This document shows positions 23,352 through 30,462 of a DNA stretch of 37,466 nucleotides, in pieces (position 1 is the first letter of the stretch; each line of letters starts with the position of its first letter). This DNA is from an uncultured Collinsella sp. (GTDB lineage: Bacteria > Actinomycetota > Coriobacteriia > Coriobacteriales > Coriobacteriaceae): assembly GCA_902465105.1 (NCBI GenBank), contig CABQLM010000012.1, positions 1 through 37,466 on the forward strand. The letters are read 5' to 3'. The position numbers were made by a program, and so were the translations under genes. A model generated the notes under the pieces. The model searched no databases. It saw only the letters and a program-made list of their open reading frames with translations, and was not told where the DNA came from.

Positions 23352-23570
23352 CTACATGTCGGAGAAAAACTCTTCAAAGGTAATTCCAAACCCTTCAACG
23401 ATTTTCGTTAAAGTGTCGACCCCAAAGTTTCGATTGCCCATTTCGATATCAGCTAAATAACTGCGGTTGAGATTAATCATGGTTGCAAAACGGCTTTGCG
23501 TGATGCCCTGGATATGCCGGAGGGCTTTAACGCGTAGCCCAATTTTGTTTCTGATATCAGTCTTTTCCAT
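23352..23570 (-). CDS. XRE-family helix-turn-helix regulator
   Basis: A 72-residue protein that is almost entirely one Cro/C1-type DNA-binding domain: IGLRVKALRHIQGITQSRFA, then MINLNRSYLADIEMGNRN and LTKIVEGFGITFEEF. Single-domain proteins of this kind control restriction-modification systems, phages or small accessory modules. It is divergent from a membrane-protein gene across an 88-bp spacer that contains a 7-bp-armed palindrome next to its start, suggesting autoregulation and joint control of the neighbour. Base composition is AT-richer than the core, consistent with recent acquisition. Confidence 0.9.
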   Translation of the reverse strand: MEKTDIRNKIGLRVKALRHIQGITQSRFATMINLNRSYLADIEMGNRNFGVDTLTKIVEGFGITFEEFFSDM

Positions 23571-23574
23571 TTAC

Positions 23575-23595
23575 CTAGCGTATGGAGCACGCTAG
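23575..23595. promoter_or_regulatory. Palindromic operator candidate for the XRE regulator
   Basis: CTAGCGT (23575-23581) and ACGCTAG (23589-23595) are perfect arms with a 7-bp spacer. A related half-site, GTATGCTATC, follows about 15 bp further on. The site lies 5 bp upstream of the XRE start codon and within the shared divergent promoter region. Confidence 0.5.
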
Positions 23596-23658
23596 ACTTA
23601 CCTGTATGCTATCAGAAACATTCTTGGCTAATTTTATGACCAGGAAGGGGAGTGCAAA

Positions 23659-24318
23659 GTGAAACAGGAAGCGCAAAAAGTGAAATACTCCATTAGCATT
23701 TTTGTGCACATTGCGGGGATATTATCAGTGCTGTACTTTGCCTTTCAGTTGAATATGGACTCCGATGCAAGAGAGCTATTTGCTACTGCGTTGTGGGCCA
23801 GCAATTCAACCCTTGATGCTGAAGCCCAAGGTATATGGGCTGTAATTAGCTATCTGATTTTTAATGGCTTGCCTATTGTGCTTCCTCTGCTCTTAGTTGG
23901 CATTTGTCCGCTCTCGCATCTCTGGTCTACAGCACAAGTGTTGTTATTTATTATCCAATGGTTCATTACTCTGAGCTGCAACGTGTCTGTGGAACCAGGG
24001 GTTATGTGCCGATATGCTGGCTGGTTTCTTTATATTCCCATAGGGATAGGAGAGTTTCTTCCGACATCCTTTGTCATGAATGTCGTTAAACTGATGATTG
24101 TTTTGGTTTTCTGGGGAATGGTGATGTCTGCCGTTGCGGATCCTGCTGGTTACTTTGAAGGTGCCTTTTCGTCCTCTTCTAGCTCCACTCGCAGGTTTGG
24201 TGGTGGAGATATTCAAGATGACCTTGATCGCATTGAGCAGAGATCACAGCACAAGCAGGTCATGGACGAGCTAAACAGTATTCATACCGATGCGTTAAAT
24301 GGAAGGTTCCGAGAATAG
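23659..24318 (+). CDS. Hypothetical four-helix membrane protein
   Basis: A 219-residue protein with about four transmembrane segments (near residues 11-30, 61-83, 90-105 and 128-158) and a hydrophilic C-terminal tail of about 50 residues with a Ser run (SSSSSSTRRFGGG) and a charged, possibly coiled segment (DDLDRIEQRSQHKQVMDEL). No family was recognised. The start is a GTG at 23659 preceded by GGAAGGGGAG. GC content is well below that of the core genes, and the divergent XRE gene is of the same kind, so the two probably form one acquired module. A terminator follows the stop. Confidence 0.75.
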   Translation: MKQEAQKVKYSISIFVHIAGILSVLYFAFQLNMDSDARELFATALWASNSTLDAEAQGIWAVISYLIFNGLPIVLPLLLVGICPLSHLWSTAQVLLFIIQWFITLSCNVSVEPGVMCRYAGWFLYIPIGIGEFLPTSFVMNVVKLMIVLVFWGMVMSAVADPAGYFEGAFSSSSSSTRRFGGGDIQDDLDRIEQRSQHKQVMDELNSIHTDALNGRFRE

Positions 24319-24327
24319 TTTTTGGGC

Positions 24328-24360
24328 AGGGGAGGAGAGCGAAATGTCACCTCCCCTTAT
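24328..24360 (+). terminator. Terminator after the membrane-protein gene
   Basis: AGGGGAGG (24328-24335) pairs with CCTCCCCT (24350-24357), followed by TATT. Confidence 0.7.
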
Positions 24361-24455
24361 TCGTCTCTCATTTCACGTCACCTTGGCGCAAATGCGGCTC
24401 GCTCGCTGTTAGTGACTGACATCGAGTGCCCCGTTGTCGAAACGCGTCAACAAGA

Positions 24456-24493
24456 AAGGCCCGGCTCCGTTGTGTGTGGCGGAGTCGGGCCTT
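24456..24493 (-). terminator. Terminator hairpin for the minus-strand GntR unit
   Basis: AAGGCCCGGCTCCG (24456-24469) pairs with CGGAGTCGGGCCTT (24480-24493), one G-T mismatch. On the minus strand the stem is followed by TCTTG, giving a CCTTTCTTG tail. Confidence 0.7.
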
Positions 24494-24503
24494 GTTCCAT
24501 TTG

Positions 24504-24550
24504 CCCAGATAAAACCTGCCAAAATAAACCTGTCCCTTTTTGGTAGGTTA
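24504..24550 (-). repeat. AACCTGC hairpin repeat, copy 2
   Basis: Nearly identical to copy 1 (16941-16996): CCCAGATAAAACCT(G)CC, then AAAATAAACCTGTCCC and a closing GGTAGGTTA on the plus strand. Read on the minus strand it begins with TAA, which is the stop codon of the GntR frame ending at 24548. Confidence 0.85.
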
Positions 24551-25277
24551 GCGGAGCTTGCTGGTCTCGAAGTACTTGGGATATTGGTCCAGGACCTCGG
24601 TCTGGTTGCAGAACATCATATGCAGGTGCTTGCTGACCAAAAAGCTCGCCTCGATGGGGTCGCGGCCGGCGATGGCGCGGCGGATTTGCTTGTGCTCGTT
24701 AACAATCTCCTGATTGTCGAGCGTCTGCGTGGTGGCGCGCAGCCAGCGGAAGCGCTCCAGGTCGGCATTGGTCGTCTCGAGCCACGACCACACGGTGCTG
24801 CGGCACGCGATGCTAAAGATCATGCGGTGCATGAGGTTGTCGCTTAAGAAGAAGCCGATGCGATCCTCCTCGGCCATGGTCTTTTCCTGCAGCGCGATGG
24901 CTCGGTCGAGCTGCTCGATGCCAGCCGACGTGGCGCGCGCAGCACTCCACGATCACCTGCTTTTCCAGATGCTCGCGGATGTAACAGGCACTCTCGGCAA
25001 GGGTGAGGTTGATGGGCGAGACGTAGGTACCGCTCTGGGGCACGGTGCGCACCAGGCCTTCCTGCGCCAAACGAACTAAAGCCTCGCGCACAGGGGTGCG
25101 CCCCATATCTAGGTCGTCGCAAAGTTGCTTGACGCCCAGCTTTTCGCCCGGCTTGTAGTCCAGGTAGACGATTTTGCGTCGAATGGTGTGGTAGGACTGG
25201 TCCTGTAGGCTCGTTTCCTGCTCGCCGACGTGCATCGATTCTTCCATAGCGCCTCGCAACTGTTCTATCAAACTCAT
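24548..25277 (-). pseudogene. GntR/FadR-type regulator broken by a frameshift
   Basis: The N-terminal winged-helix domain (DQSYHTIRRKIVYLDYKPGE, MGRTPVREALVRLAQEG, QSGTYVSPI) and the C-terminal FCD ligand-binding domain (LSDNLMHRMIF, NEHKQIRRAIAGRD, HLHMMF) lie in two different frames. The join is in a GCGCGCGC run at 24933-24940; removing one base there restores a continuous protein (..ECCAR-ATSAGIEQLDRAIALQ-EKTMAEED..). It is either a real inactivating slip in a dinucleotide run or a sequencing error. The start may be 25247, where GAGG lies 5 nt before the ATG, rather than 25277. The gene is divergent from the YeiH-type exporter, which it would be expected to control. Confidence 0.85.
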
Positions 25278-25440
25278 ATGTCAGTTGTTAATTATGCCGC
25301 GAATCAGCTCTCCGCGGTGGGTAGTTCGGCTGTTGCCTGAGAACTATTGCGGCATCTTGGTCTGTGTTTGCGCAAGGCTGCGCTCAATGTTGCCGTATCA
25401 TAAGCCGTCGCAAACGTGAAATAGAAAGAAGGAATCCCAT

Positions 25441-26475
25441 ATGCAACTGGCAAATATCGTACGCGAGCGCTGGAAAGGTGTCTTGTTCTGCCTGATCATC
25501 GCTATCCCCGCGACGTTGCTCGGCAAACAAATTGAGGTGGTCGGCGGGCCGGTATTTGCCATCCTTTTTGGCATGGTCCTGGCGCTCGTCTTTCCCAAGA
25601 ATCGCCGCGAACAGCTCGCCGCCGGCGTTACCTATACGTCCAAAAAAGTCTTGCAGTACGCGGTTATCCTGCTTGGCTTTGGCATGAACCTCTCCCAGAT
25701 TCTGTCCAAGGGCGCCCAGTCGCTGCCGATTATCGTGGCGACGATCTCGACCTCGCTTGTCATCGCCTTTGTGCTCTGCCGCGTTATGAATGTGCCGGGC
25801 AAGATCGCGACGCTTGTAGGTGTGGGTTCGTCGATTTGCGGCGGTTCGGCCATTGCTGCGACCGCGCCCGTCATCGACGCCGACGATCACGAGATTGCCC
25901 AGGCCATTTCGGTCATCTTCCTGTTTAACGTTATCGCGGCGCTCGTATTTCCGACGCTCGGCGGCATGCTCGGGCTGACCAACGAGGGCTTTGGCCTGTT
26001 TGCCGGCACCGCCATCAACGACACCTCGTCCGTAACGGCTGCGGCGAGCGCTTGGGACAGCATGCATCCCGGCGCCAATGTGCTCGAGAGCGCCACGGTG
26101 GTCAAGCTCACCAGAACGCTGGCCATTATTCCCATCACGTTGGTCCTCGCATGCTGGCAGATGCATCTGGCACGCAAGGCCGGCGGTGACGCCAAAAGCA
26201 CGTTCTCGCTTAAACGTGCGTTTCCCATGTTTGTGCTGTTCTTTGTGCTGGCGAGCGTGATCACCACGGTGTTTCAGCTTCCCGTGTCCATCACGGCGCC
26301 CATCAAGGAGCTGTCGAAATTCTTTATTGTGATGGCCATGGCGGCTATTGGTTTTAATACCGATATCGTTGAGCTGGTCAAAAAGGGCGGCAAGCCCATC
26401 GCGCTGGGCTTTTGCTGCTGGATTGGCATTGCGTGCATGAGTTTGGGAATGCAACACGTACTGGGAATCTGGTAG
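25441..26475 (+). CDS. YeiH/UPF0324-family putative sulfate exporter
   Basis: A 344-residue membrane protein with about ten transmembrane segments. Recognisable family stretches are GPVFAILFGMVLAL, the YAVILLGFGMNLSQIL segment, the glycine-rich VGVGSSICGGSAIAATAPVI and AGTAINDTSSVTAA. The family is annotated as putative sulfate exporters and is often found with genes for sulfonate or sulfite metabolism; the transported ion is not proven. ATG 25441 is preceded by AAGAAGGAA. It is divergent from the frame-shifted GntR gene, and the 163-bp spacer should contain the control sites (ATGCCGC at 25293-25299 faces GCGGCAT at 25350-25356). Confidence 0.88.
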   Translation: MQLANIVRERWKGVLFCLIIAIPATLLGKQIEVVGGPVFAILFGMVLALVFPKNRREQLAAGVTYTSKKVLQYAVILLGFGMNLSQILSKGAQSLPIIVATISTSLVIAFVLCRVMNVPGKIATLVGVGSSICGGSAIAATAPVIDADDHEIAQAISVIFLFNVIAALVFPTLGGMLGLTNEGFGLFAGTAINDTSSVTAAASAWDSMHPGANVLESATVVKLTRTLAIIPITLVLACWQMHLARKAGGDAKSTFSLKRAFPMFVLFFVLASVITTVFQLPVSITAPIKELSKFFIVMAMAAIGFNTDIVELVKKGGKPIALGFCCWIGIACMSLGMQHVLGIW

Positions 26476-26527
26476 AGAAGTAGCTTGTTTGCGTGCTGCG
26501 TGCTGGTGAGCGCAAGCCTGCGGTGGA

Positions 26528-26592
26528 GCGATAGGAGCTCTTGCGGGTATGGCTTGTCCGCAGGTTTATAAGTCCCGAAGAGCTCTTATCGC
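26528..26592. repeat. Long imperfect hairpin between exporter and Fis-type regulator
   Basis: GCGATA-G-GAGCTCTT (26528-26542) faces AAGAGCTC-T-TATCGC (26578-26592), with an inner GGG/CCC pair. It has no T-run and so is not a standard terminator. Further on, AGTGTTT (26654-26660) faces AAACACT (26685-26691) and a small TTCAATTTTGAA dyad lies at 26675-26686, probably within the promoter of the next gene. Confidence 0.65.
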
Positions 26593-26741
26593 CCCGCCAG
26601 GATGGCGATGCGGGGCAACACCTATACTCGCAGGACGGCGCTTTCTGCCCTATAGTGTTTGGTGAGCAATATCGTTCAATTTTGAAACACTCGGTCGTGC
26701 GACCGTCGGCGGTTGCATGTCGCCGTGGACAGGGGCAAATC

Positions 26742-27959
26742 ATGGATAGCGATGCCAAGCTGAACATCTTGACCGAGGCCCTGGCTGCTGCCGGGGCATC
26801 GGCATTGGCAATCGACGCGCGTGGGGACGTCGCGATCTCGACCATGAATGACGCGGCGCTTGAGCGGGGTGTGGCGACTTTTGTCGCTGAGCGCCTCGAC
26901 CGTATAGGAGACGGCGCGCGTCTGGTTATGGGGCGTGAGGGTACGCGCCTGAGCCTGACCGTTCGCCCCACCGACAAAGAGGGCGGGGGCCTTTGGGTCG
27001 TCGTGGTCCGCGAGGTGCGCGGTGCCGCGGCGCATGCGGGCATCGAGTGGCTCAACGCCGACGAAGTTGAGGCCCGCTACGAATCGAGCGCGTACGGCAT
27101 CGTTGAGGGGGCGGCCTCGGTGGCTGCACCGGTTGCTGAGAGCTACGCGCGCGGTGTGCCCCTTATGCTCGAGGGCGAGCTGGGAGCGGGTCAGGTCGAG
27201 ATCGCCAAGCGCCTCTATCTGGACGGTCCTTTTGCCGGTCAGCCCTTTGTTTCCGTTGCGCTCGATGAACTCACCGATCGCGGTTGGCGCCATGTGCTCA
27301 AAAGCGCCGAATCGCCGTTGTTCCAAACAGGGCTGACCCTTTGCATTGAGGGCTGGAACGCGGTTGGCCCCCAGCGCCTCCGCGAGCTGGTCTCCACGAT
27401 GGCCGACACCGCGTTGGCGACGCGCTGCCATGTGGTGCTGACGGCGAATGACATGCCGGGCGGTAGCGAAAGTGATCAAGCCGCCTTTGTGACCGAGCGC
27501 TTCGCCTGTGCGGTGAGCGTGGCGCCGGCAATCGTCGAGCAGGGGGCCGCGTCGACGAAGGTCGCGCGCTATTTGGAATATCTCGCTGATGCATTTGGGA
27601 CGGCAGCGCCCACGCTGTCTGCCGCGGCGACGAAGACACTCGATGCCTACCGCTGGCCGCGCAACTATCTGCAGCTTCGCGAGGTCTCGGAACGACTGTA
27701 TATATTGGTGGGGGCGGGCACGGTGGACCGCGCTGTGGCGGAGGAAGTGCTCGCCCAAGAGGACGTGATTAAGACCGCAGCCTTTGGCGCCCCGACGCTC
27801 GAAAGCGACCTGTATATCCTGCGACCGCTGGCCGATACCGAGCGAGATATCGCGCATCTGGTTGTAGATCATCTCCACGGCAACCGAACCCGTGCGGCGG
27901 AGGTACTGGGCATAAGCCGTACAACGCTGTGGCGCTTGCTGAAGGACGATGACCGTTGA
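26742..27959 (+). CDS. Degenerate NtrC/PrpR-like regulator with Fis-type helix-turn-helix
   Basis: A 405-residue regulator laid out like a sigma-54 activator but with decayed motor motifs. Residues ~1-100 look like a sensor domain. The central region resembles an AAA+ module: the Walker A position reads GELGAGQVE (145-153), with Gln where the ATP-binding Lys should be, Walker B is replaced by LTLCIEGWNAVGP, the GAFTGA loop is missing, and WPRNYLQLREV corresponds to the WPGNVRELRN motif. The C-terminus (RTRAAEVLGISRTTLWRLLK, 380-399) is an intact Fis-type helix-turn-helix. It is therefore probably a DNA-binding regulator that does not hydrolyse ATP. ATG 26742 follows AGGGG; a longer frame from 26541 lacks support. 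Confidence 0.8.
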   Translation: MDSDAKLNILTEALAAAGASALAIDARGDVAISTMNDAALERGVATFVAERLDRIGDGARLVMGREGTRLSLTVRPTDKEGGGLWVVVVREVRGAAAHAGIEWLNADEVEARYESSAYGIVEGAASVAAPVAESYARGVPLMLEGELGAGQVEIAKRLYLDGPFAGQPFVSVALDELTDRGWRHVLKSAESPLFQTGLTLCIEGWNAVGPQRLRELVSTMADTALATRCHVVLTANDMPGGSESDQAAFVTERFACAVSVAPAIVEQGAASTKVARYLEYLADAFGTAAPTLSAAATKTLDAYRWPRNYLQLREVSERLYILVGAGTVDRAVAEEVLAQEDVIKTAAFGAPTLESDLYILRPLADTERDIAHLVVDHLHGNRTRAAEVLGISRTTLWRLLKDDDR

Positions 27960-28043
27960 GCGAGGCGCCCGTGACCGCGCGCGACGCGTGTGCTACAGTC
28001 CAAAGCGTTATTGTTTCGATTTGGTTACGGCGTGCGAGGGCAT

Positions 28044-28619
28044 ATGGCTGAGACTTCAAAACCGAGCCGCAGAAGGCGGAGTGCCGCGCCGGTCAACCGA
28101 CGCACAACATCGGTGACGTGGGGCAAACACGCCTCGGGGTTTGATGGCTCGTTCAAGCGCACTAAATACGGCTACCCTTCGGCAAGCGCCCGCTTGGCAA
28201 TGCAGGCAGAGTCCTCGCTGTGGGGCCGCAAACGCGTGGTGGGCTCAAAGCTCAAGCACGACGGAACGCTCGGCTACATCAGCCGCGGGGCGGCTCGCCG
28301 CAGCGGGCTCAATCCCGCCGGCTGGCATCGCTACGTGCCGATCGTGGCCGCCGTTGCAGTGATCGTCATCGCGCTCGCTGCGCTCGGATATGCCGGCGGT
28401 GGCGCCAACTTGGACGCAATGTTTAAATCGCCCGAGCTCGCGCATGTAGGTACAGAAATTGTCGAGGGCGCTCAGGCCCAGACGGGCGTCGCGCCCCAGC
28501 GCGGTATCGTTGCGGCGGCCTCCACCATCGCCGATGCGCAAAAGGACGAGGACGAACAAGGCAGCGAAGCCGAGACGGCCCAGACAAGCGAAGCGACGAC
28601 AACTCAAATATCAACATAG
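28044..28619 (+). CDS. Hypothetical single-pass membrane protein
   Basis: A 191-residue protein with a strongly basic N-terminal half (SKPSRRRRSAAPVNRRT, then KRTKYGYPSASARLAM), one transmembrane helix (about residues 94-115, VPIVAAVAVIVIALAALGYA) and an acidic, Ala/Thr/Gln-rich C-terminal tail. By the positive-inside rule the basic half is cytoplasmic and the acidic tail outside. No family was recognised. The start is ATG 28044 with GAGGG upstream; a possible TACAGT -10 lies around 27991. It follows the Fis-type regulator by 84 bp and could be co-transcribed with it. Confidence 0.75.
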   Translation: MAETSKPSRRRRSAAPVNRRTTSVTWGKHASGFDGSFKRTKYGYPSASARLAMQAESSLWGRKRVVGSKLKHDGTLGYISRGAARRSGLNPAGWHRYVPIVAAVAVIVIALAALGYAGGGANLDAMFKSPELAHVGTEIVEGAQAQTGVAPQRGIVAAASTIADAQKDEDEQGSEAETAQTSEATTTQIST

Positions 28620-28621
28620 CT

Positions 28622-28656
28622 TGCCGGCAGAAGGGGACGTTCCTTTTCTGCCGGCA
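28622..28656. terminator. Hairpin with GGGAC loop between convergent genes
   Basis: TGCCGGCAGAA (28622-28632) pairs perfectly with TTCTGCCGGCA (28646-28656) around a loop that reads GGGGACGTTCCTT. It sits 2 bp after the stop of the membrane-protein gene and 18 bp before the end of the nitroreductase gene, so it probably acts as a bidirectional terminator. The loop resembles those of the repeats at 16941, 19987, 20056 and 24504. Confidence 0.75.
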
Positions 28657-28674
28657 GTTTGGGACACTCCCGCG

Positions 28675-29196
28675 CTACTTGACGTATACCACGTTGTCGC
28701 GGCGCGGCTTTGCCTCGGGTAGCGTGTCCTCGGCATAGCCCAGAATGCAGTTACCGACACCGCGCAGGCTTCCGTCGGCGGGCAGGCCCCAGCTGGCCAG
28801 CAGCTCCAGGCCCTCGGGCGAGTCAAAGACCTCATGCGCGCGGTGAATCCAGCACGAATCGACACCCAGCGCATAGGCGGCGTTGAGCAAGTTGCCCATG
28901 GCGAGCGAGCCGTCTTCCAGATGGGTGGGCACGCTGCGGTCAACCAGCACCACCACAACGGTCTTGGCACCGTAGAAGGGGTCGCCGTTGCTGCCCATGA
29001 CCTGGGCGTTGAGCTGTGAGAGACGCTCGACGGTCGCGGGGTCGGTGACGGCGACAAACGTCACCGGCTGGCGGCCCATGCCGCTCGGTGCATATTGGCC
29101 GGCTTCGATAATACGTGCAAGCTTTTCGGCCTCGACGGGACGATCGCTGTATTTGCGGCAGCTGCGGCGGTGAATGAGTGCTTCGATGGTCTCCAT
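28675..29196 (-). CDS. Nitroreductase-family protein
   Basis: A 173-residue FMN-dependent oxidoreductase. The N-terminal IHRRSCRKYSDRPVE is the usual flavin-binding opening, APSGMGRQPVTFVAV corresponds to the APSxxNxQPW motif, and GYAEDTLPEAKPRRDNVVYV is the typical C-terminal end (G-Y-x-x-x-x-P-x-x-KPR). The family reduces nitroaromatics, quinones or flavins with NAD(P)H; the physiological substrate is unknown. ATG 29196 has AAGGAG 7 nt upstream. A longer in-frame start at 29292 adds residues unlike the family and is rejected. It is monocistronic and convergent with the membrane-protein gene. Confidence 0.93.
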   Translation of the reverse strand: METIEALIHRRSCRKYSDRPVEAEKLARIIEAGQYAPSGMGRQPVTFVAVTDPATVERLSQLNAQVMGSNGDPFYGAKTVVVVLVDRSVPTHLEDGSLAMGNLLNAAYALGVDSCWIHRAHEVFDSPEGLELLASWGLPADGSLRGVGNCILGYAEDTLPEAKPRRDNVVYVK

Positions 29197-29490
29197 GGTG
29201 TCTCCTTGCGGTGGCGTTGCAGATGCCCCGTTCATACCCGTTGGGCTCAAACGATAGACGGTCAATTGCCTGGCCAAAAGGATAGATTCCAATTGGGAAA
29301 GTAGGTTTGCATAAAAGTACCTTCAGAATGTGACAAACCGGTGGGATGGTTAAACGTTTTATCCCGTCTACCCTGCGGTTTTTTACCACTTGCCTAAATG
29401 ATGCGCGCATAAGCTCTGATAAAGGTTTTACTAAAGGAGCACCAACGTTTATCAACGCGCCATGGTGGCGCCGGGCCAGGAGGTAACATC

Positions 29491-29781
29491 ATGTTCCAGG
29501 CTGGAGATGTCGTCGAGACCGACTTCGAAGGATTTCTGAAGCTGCTGCGTTCCAAGACGCGCGCTTTCGTGTCGATCAATGATCACGAGTACTACATCAC
29601 GCACACCGATGGCTATTGGCGTGTTCAGGATTGCGAGGCCCTCAACGATAAGGGCCACTTTACTGACTGCTCCGAGCTAGTCAACACGGTCTGCGAGGTC
29701 GTCGAACTGCCGTGGATCTGCGGCAAGAGCCTGCACGACAGCTTCTCGGGCGCCACGGTCTACGAGGCCGTCGCTGCTTAA
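29491..29781 (+). CDS. Hypothetical 96-residue protein
   Basis: A small acidic soluble protein (FQAGDVVETDFEGFLKLL at the N-terminus, then an aromatic stretch EYYITHTDGYWRVQD) with four cysteines and no signal peptide or membrane segment. No family was recognised. A strong ribosome-binding site (CAGGAGG) lies about 8 nt before ATG 29491, codon use matches the core genes, and a textbook terminator follows the stop, so it is a real, probably well expressed, single gene. The 294-bp spacer upstream holds promoters for it and for the divergent nitroreductase; no unequivocal hexamers were seen. Confidence 0.85.
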   Translation: MFQAGDVVETDFEGFLKLLRSKTRAFVSINDHEYYITHTDGYWRVQDCEALNDKGHFTDCSELVNTVCEVVELPWICGKSLHDSFSGATVYEAVAA

Positions 29782-29807
29782 CAGGCAATAAAACCCGATT
29801 TTCACGT

Positions 29808-29844
29808 GACCGCTGGCGCCACCCCCGCGCCGGCGGTCTTTTTT
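29808..29844 (+). terminator. Intrinsic terminator after the 96-residue protein gene
   Basis: GACCGCTGGCGC (29808-29819) pairs with GCGCCGGCGGTC (29827-29838), one T-G pair, followed by six T. Confidence 0.93.
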
Positions 29845-29886
29845 GTCGATATGCCTATGTAGAGCCGACTATAAACAACGAGCTTA

Positions 29887-29945
29887 TTGACGATAGTCAA
29901 AACTCGGACTAATGTAGAGATATAAATTGGTCAAAACTCGGACTA
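29887..29945 (+). promoter_or_regulatory. marR-ABC promoter with duplicated operator
   Basis: TTGACG (29887-29892) and TAATGT (29910-29915) are a -35 and -10 with an ideal 17-bp spacer. The 16-mer GTCAAAACTCGGACTA occurs exactly twice, at 29896-29911 (filling the spacer and touching the -10) and at 29930-29945 (just after the expected start). Each copy has GTC/GAC dyad ends (TAGTC..GACTA in the first). This is the expected layout for a self-repressing regulator. Confidence 0.75.
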
Positions 29946-29961
29946 TCGAATGGTGGGAGAG

Positions 29962-30462
29962 ATGAATAGTGCAGTTAGCCTGGTCGATTTCGACCGGATG
30001 CTCAACGGGCTTGACCGTATCTATTCGGAGTTCGCGCGCGCCTGCGGTCTTTCGGACTGCGCCTACTGGATGCTCGTCGACACGAGTGCAGCGGGCGGAA
30101 GCGTTGCCGTGAGTCGGCTGACGAGTGAATGGTTCTACAGCAAACAGACCATCAATTCGGCGATCAAGACGCTTAGGGCGCGAGAGCTTGCGACGTTGGA
30201 GTTTGCCGAGGGCAGTCGTAAGAACAAGGTTGTGCGACTGACCGAAGAAGGCGTGCGGTTTGCCAGGCGCTACGCGTTACCGGCGCAAAAAGCCGAGCAA
30301 CAGGCATTCGAAGCGCTCGAGCCGTGGGAACAGCGCGAGATCATGCGCCTGGTCGGTAAATTCTCCCATGTTCTGAACGAAGAGTGCGAGGCATTTAAAC
30401 GGCAAGTGGCCGCCGAGAACGAGGCAGACGATAAGGGCGAGGGGGACACATGCGACTCTTAA
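29962..30462 (+). CDS. MarR-family transcriptional regulator
   Basis: A 166-residue winged-helix regulator (170 if ATG 29950 is used; ATG 29962 is favoured because GGTGGGAG lies 2-9 nt before it at the better spacing). The DNA-binding region reads SRLTSEWFYSKQTINSAIKTLRARELATLE followed by the wing GSRKNKVVRLTEEG (quoted in parts), flanked by the helices of the dimerisation domain. Family members repress efflux pumps and release DNA on binding small toxic molecules. It is the first gene of an operon with two ABC exporter subunits (13-bp overlap with the next) and is preceded by two exact copies of a 16-bp operator. Confidence 0.92.
   Translation: MNSAVSLVDFDRMLNGLDRIYSEFARACGLSDCAYWMLVDTSAAGGSVAVSRLTSEWFYSKQTINSAIKTLRARELATLEFAEGSRKNKVVRLTEEGVRFARRYALPAQKAEQQAFEALEPWEQREIMRLVGKFSHVLNEECEAFKRQVAAENEADDKGEGDTCDS

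Noticed and set aside
25384..26457. 357-residue minus-strand open frame across the YeiH-type exporter
   Set aside because: His/Arg/Gly-rich shadow with no family features; the plus strand is a recognisable membrane protein.
29352..29364. 13-mer AAACGTTTTATCC shared with 35986-35998
   Set aside because: Matches of this length are expected several times by chance in a 37-kb window; the two contexts are otherwise unlike.
29896..29945. Direct repeats at the marR promoter as a mini-CRISPR
   Set aside because: Only two copies, 18 bp apart, positioned exactly on a promoter; operator duplication explains them.
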